NCBI GenBank assembly: GCA_035294325.1
Contig: DATGLE010000218.1
Coordinates: forward strand, 1-23,474
From: DATGLE01 sp035294325
GTDB taxonomy: Bacteria > Chloroflexota > Ktedonobacteria > Ktedonobacterales > Ktedonobacteraceae
DNA: 23,474 bases
Reading direction: 5' to 3'
Made by a program: the position numbers and the translations under genes. Shown here in pieces: positions 21,062-23,474 of the stretch. Under the pieces are notes generated by a model. It was not told the DNA's origin. It saw nothing but the letters and a program-made list of their open reading frames with translations, and ran no database searches. Numbering within the stretch: the stretch's first letter is position 1; each line of letters opens with the position of its first letter.

Positions 21062-22412
21062 GAATCTGTACCACAACCACGCTCACGTTATCCGCGCCGC
21101 CGCCTTGCAGAGCCGCCTGCACCAGTGCATCGCTCGCTCGCGTCGCATCGCCTGCGTTCGCCAGAATGCGGCTGATTTCGGGATCGCGCACCATCTCCCA
21201 TAGCCCATCCGAGCAGAGCAGCAAACGATCACGCGAACAGAGATCCACGACAAACCAATCTATATCCACATGCTCTTTCATACCAAGACTGCGGTAGACC
21301 TTATTGCGTTCTGGATGTGTATATATTTCATCGGCAGTAATTTCACCAAATGAGACCAGCGTGGCGACGAGAGAATGATCGCGCGTGATCTGCGTCAGGC
21401 CCACGCCGTTGCGATAGAGATAGGTCCGGCTGTCGCCCACATTGACCACGTAGGCTTTCGCCCCGAAGATCAGCGCGGCGGTCAGCGTCGTTCCCATCTC
21501 GACTCCCCGCTCCTGCCCACGCTGATAGATGGCCTGGTTCGCCCATTCTACTCCACCAATCAGCATATCGGTCAGAAACTCGTCGCTCAATTCATTGCTC
21601 ATAATAATATTTTGCAAAACCGTATGCATCATGCTCTGTATGGCGATTCGGCTGGCCTCCTGCCCGCCTGCATGCCCGCCCATGCCATCGGCAACCACGA
21701 ACAGGCCGAAGGGGATGAGCTGCGCCTGATAGGTGCAGGTGCTTTGCACCGCTACCACACTATCCTCGTTCGGACTGCGCCTCCGTTTGATCCCCACATG
21801 CCAGCCGACGCCCACTCCCAGCGGAGGAAGCGGATGCGGTCCCGTCAGGGCCGTGATCGGGATGGCGGTGCTGGTCGTGTGCTCCGACATTTCGCGCAGC
21901 GTGCGAAATCCTCCTGTATCGGGAACCGGCGGCGTGGTCAGCGCGGGCGGCGATGCTCGCTGCGGCCTCTGCGGCAGTCGCAGTCTGGGCATGGTCGTAT
22001 CGAGATTTATATCCATGAGTGCGTAGCTTTCTGATTGAGCAAGCGTCAGTGGAGCACTATAAGGATACGCATAGGAAGTCACCCACCACATCAGATCCTG
22101 CTGTCGCCTGTTGAGTTGCTGCTGCATATCATGCTGGAGCAGTCGCAGACAAACCCAGGCCAGCGCCCACCAGACCATCAGCCACACCAGTGAGAGCAGC
22201 AGTAATCCCACCAGCGGCAGCAGGATCGCAGCACCCTGTTCGCTCCACATTTGCGGAAACTCGCAGATGAACTGGAGCAAGAGCAGCCACGCCTGCGGAG
22301 GAAATCCACCCGAAGCCCATAGGAGGAATAGAGCGATGGTCGAGAGTCCTATCCAGCTTGTGTAGCGCAGCCAGCGGCGGTTGGAATAGCTGTATTTGAA
22401 CTCCTCCAGCAT
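21057..22412 (-). CDS. Membrane-anchored PP2C-type Ser/Thr protein phosphatase
   Basis: The protein has 451 residues. Two hydrophobic helices, about 17-34 and 62-90, are followed by a polar, Pro/Thr-rich linker to about 200. The PP2C domain then holds RRRSPNEDS (N215-E216-D217), VADGMGGHAGG (D242), MGTTLTAALI, VGDSRTYLY (D327), ITRDHSL, LLCSDGLWEMV (D402) and GGADNVSVVVV (D441). All metal-binding aspartates are present. It should dephosphorylate Ser/Thr on proteins at the inner face of the membrane, a partner of eukaryotic-type kinases; none is in this window. GGAG precedes the ATG with unusually short spacing. It starts 13 nt after the stop of the small gene at 22426. Confidence 0.92.
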   Translation of the reverse strand: MLEEFKYSYSNRRWLRYTSWIGLSTIALFLLWASGGFPPQAWLLLLQFICEFPQMWSEQGAAILLPLVGLLLLSLVWLMVWWALAWVCLRLLQHDMQQQLNRRQQDLMWWVTSYAYPYSAPLTLAQSESYALMDINLDTTMPRLRLPQRPQRASPPALTTPPVPDTGGFRTLREMSEHTTSTAIPITALTGPHPLPPLGVGVGWHVGIKRRRSPNEDSVVAVQSTCTYQAQLIPFGLFVVADGMGGHAGGQEASRIAIQSMMHTVLQNIIMSNELSDEFLTDMLIGGVEWANQAIYQRGQERGVEMGTTLTAALIFGAKAYVVNVGDSRTYLYRNGVGLTQITRDHSLVATLVSFGEITADEIYTHPERNKVYRSLGMKEHVDIDWFVVDLCSRDRLLLCSDGLWEMVRDPEISRILANAGDATRASDALVQAALQGGGADNVSVVVVQIP

Positions 22413-22425
22413 TGCTCCTTCTTAC

Positions 22426-22650
22426 TTATTCTTTTTCCATAGTCTGCATATAGAGCTTGCAAACGATCTGAGTAGCGTTCGCTTCGCCGACATGGATGGC
22501 TAGCCTGTCCTGGAAGACTCCAATGCGTTCCATACGTGCCTGGATGAACGCGTGACGAGCGGTGCCCAGCGTCAGGCCGTTCATCCCGCTCCGCATTGCC
22601 TCCAGCTCCAGTTCGATCTGCCGGCGAACCTCGGCAATCTCACTACCCAT
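22426..22650 (-). CDS. Small helical protein in operon with the PP2C phosphatase (74 residues)
   Basis: No family is recognised. The ATG (22650) is preceded by AAGGGAA about 8 nt upstream. The protein is all helical and charged: EIAEVRRQIELELEAMRSGM, then a loop NGLTLGTARHAF, a second helix QARMERIGVFQDRL and a final QIVCKLYMQTMEKE. This is a compact helical-hairpin layout with one cysteine. It is first in a two-gene operon, 13 nt ahead of the phosphatase, so it may be a partner or substrate of the phosphatase; this is inferred only from position. Confidence 0.78.
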   Translation of the reverse strand: MGSEIAEVRRQIELELEAMRSGMNGLTLGTARHAFIQARMERIGVFQDRLAIHVGEANATQIVCKLYMQTMEKE

Positions 22651-22884
22651 CGTAGCAATTCCCTTCTCGCTCTCAAAAGCGCGCTACAATCTTATCGTCC
22701 TACAATTGTCTGTTCTCCTTCCAAAAAACGCTATTCCTGCTGGCAATTATATGTCCGAACGCTTCGAGCCATCTCCTAGCGCCCTTCTCGCCTGGCCTAC
22801 CAACGCGTCACATATATGCGGCTCTTCCAAAGAATCACTGATCAGAGGATGCTTGATTTTCAGCGGCTTCGTCCTCTCTGAGTG

Positions 22885-22935
22885 GGCGTTCGCGCGGTTC
22901 CGCCGCGCCAGGAGAGGGTAGTGTGTGGCCCAGGC
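22885..22935. repeat. Half element: left flank and left arm without the right arm
   Basis: GCGTTCGCGCGGTTCCGCCGCGCCAGG starts here and matches the left flank of the copy at 10032. It runs into GAGAGGGTAGTGTGTGGC, like a left palindrome arm ending in TGTGGC. Then, instead of the loop and right arm, CCAGGCGCGAAGG follows, resembling the right flanking module. It lies in the 467-bp gap between the small gene at 22650 and the gene at 23120; nothing else is seen there apart from the short repeat at 23088. Confidence 0.6.
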
Positions 22936-23087
22936 GCGAAGGTGTGAGTACGCGATGGTAGTTGAGGATTATGCGGAAGAAGATCTTTTCTATCTTATAC
23001 GAGGTCTTATAATGCCAGTTTGTATAACCACCGCGAGGCAATCGACGCTCACCATTAGCAAAGCTTACTTAGACCTCAAGCTTCGCT

Positions 23088-23120
23088 GTAGTAGCGCTAT
23101 TCGACGCGCGGTGGCCCCTA
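23088..23120. repeat. Short inverted repeat sharing GTAGTAGCGC with 11086
   Basis: GTAGTAGCGC (23088-23097) is followed by GCGCGGTGGCCCCTAC, which ends in CTAC as an inverse of GTAG. The first ten bases equal those inside the element at 11048-11129. It ends at the stop codon of the DUF5680-like gene. Similarity beyond the 10-mer is weak. Confidence 0.35.
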
Positions 23121-23474
23121 CTTGATGCGCATGCGCATACCCTCCAGCCCACCCTGTGTCTCTGGAGCAGCCCACACGGTTTCCAGCCACCACGTCAGAC
23201 CGGCCTGCACATAGGGAAGGATGATGGCGACAGCCTTCTCGTGATCGTCTCCTGGTGCATGCGTGAGGGGCTTTTTCTAACCATCTCCCCGGCCTGTGCA
23301 GAGGTAATCTTATCGGGCTGCAAAATGACCCCAAAATAGTTCATGCCCCATACCGGCTTCACGCGATAGTAGACAATCTCCTGACCGATGAAATCACTCT
23401 CCCCAGGATAGCTGTCATGGTAGGCCCAATCATGCTCTGAGAATTGCAGATCTTTTGATCCCAGACGATAGGGG
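23118..23474 (-). pseudogene. DUF5680-like protein, C-terminal part, with a frameshift (partial)
   Basis: The minus strand from the right edge encodes YRLGSKDLQFSEHDWAYHDS, then FIGQEIVYYRVKPVWGMNYFG and LQPDKIT, the pattern of DUF5680 proteins, which often follow an HTH domain. This frame ends at a stop at 23197-23195. The natural continuation, GDDHEKAVAIILPYVQAGL then TWWLETVWAAPETQG to MRMRIK and TAG (23120-23118), lies in another frame. Adding one base to the run of five A (plus-strand T5 at 23272-23276) joins them cleanly. So a base is missing from the genome, lost in sequencing, or bypassed by -1 slippage on AAA. The N-terminus is outside the window. Confidence 0.72.

Overview
The window is 23.5 kb of a GC-rich bacterial chromosome. 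My best guess is a Chloroflexota of the Ktedonobacteria type. I base this on the CysO-type sulfur-carrier cysteine operon, a soluble PAS/GAF histidine kinase, a membrane-anchored PP2C phosphatase, a HEAT-repeat protein, long non-coding gaps and many intergenic palindromes. This is inference from gene content; no rRNA, tRNA or phylogenetic marker was available to test it. I saw no transposase, phage gene or CRISPR array.

Layout. 1-164: 3' end of a beta-propeller-like gene. 348-3278 (minus): a compact sulfur operon, read as rhodanese-ThiF/MoeB E1, CysO-like ubiquitin-fold sulfur carrier, CysM-type cysteine synthase and JAMM (Mec-type) peptidase. 3824-5002 (plus): FAD-dependent amine/amino-acid oxidoreductase. 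5065-6132 (minus): HEAT-repeat protein. 6369-8699 (minus): molybdenum hydroxylase large subunit without its partner subunits. 8917-9018 (minus): a possible 33-residue membrane microprotein. 9106-9939 (minus): unknown protein. 10162-10911 (minus): endonuclease III-type glycosylase. 11334-11552 and 11938-12897 (plus): small unknown protein and an NAD-dependent sugar epimerase. 13369-13864: two convergent small unknown genes. 14005-17922 (minus): histidine kinase, OmpR-type regulator and a stand-alone receiver. 18480-19835 (plus): murD. 20260-21000 (plus): orphan OmpR-type regulator. 21057-22650 (minus): a small charged protein and a PP2C phosphatase. 23118-23474 (minus): 3' end of a frameshifted DUF5680-like gene.

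How genes work together. The first operon has every part of the protein-bound-thiocarboxylate route to cysteine. The E1 activates CysO, the rhodanese domain can bring sulfur, CysM attaches CysO-COSH to an aminoacrylate, and the JAMM peptidase frees cysteine. The encoded CysO has a three-residue tail after its Gly-Gly, so it probably needs trimming first. The 14-23 kb part is mostly signalling: His-Asp phosphorelay proteins plus a Ser/Thr phosphatase.

The strongest unexplained signal is a family of about a dozen long, mostly perfect palindromes (arms 17-33 bp, loop usually 3 nt) in the gaps between genes. Several share flanking modules, and one copy appears to have lost half of the palindrome. 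Arms match each other within a copy far better than they match other copies. A second signal is two sets of 11-bp-phased direct repeats, upstream of a small unknown gene and of the stand-alone receiver, which look like tandem OmpR/PhoB-type operators.
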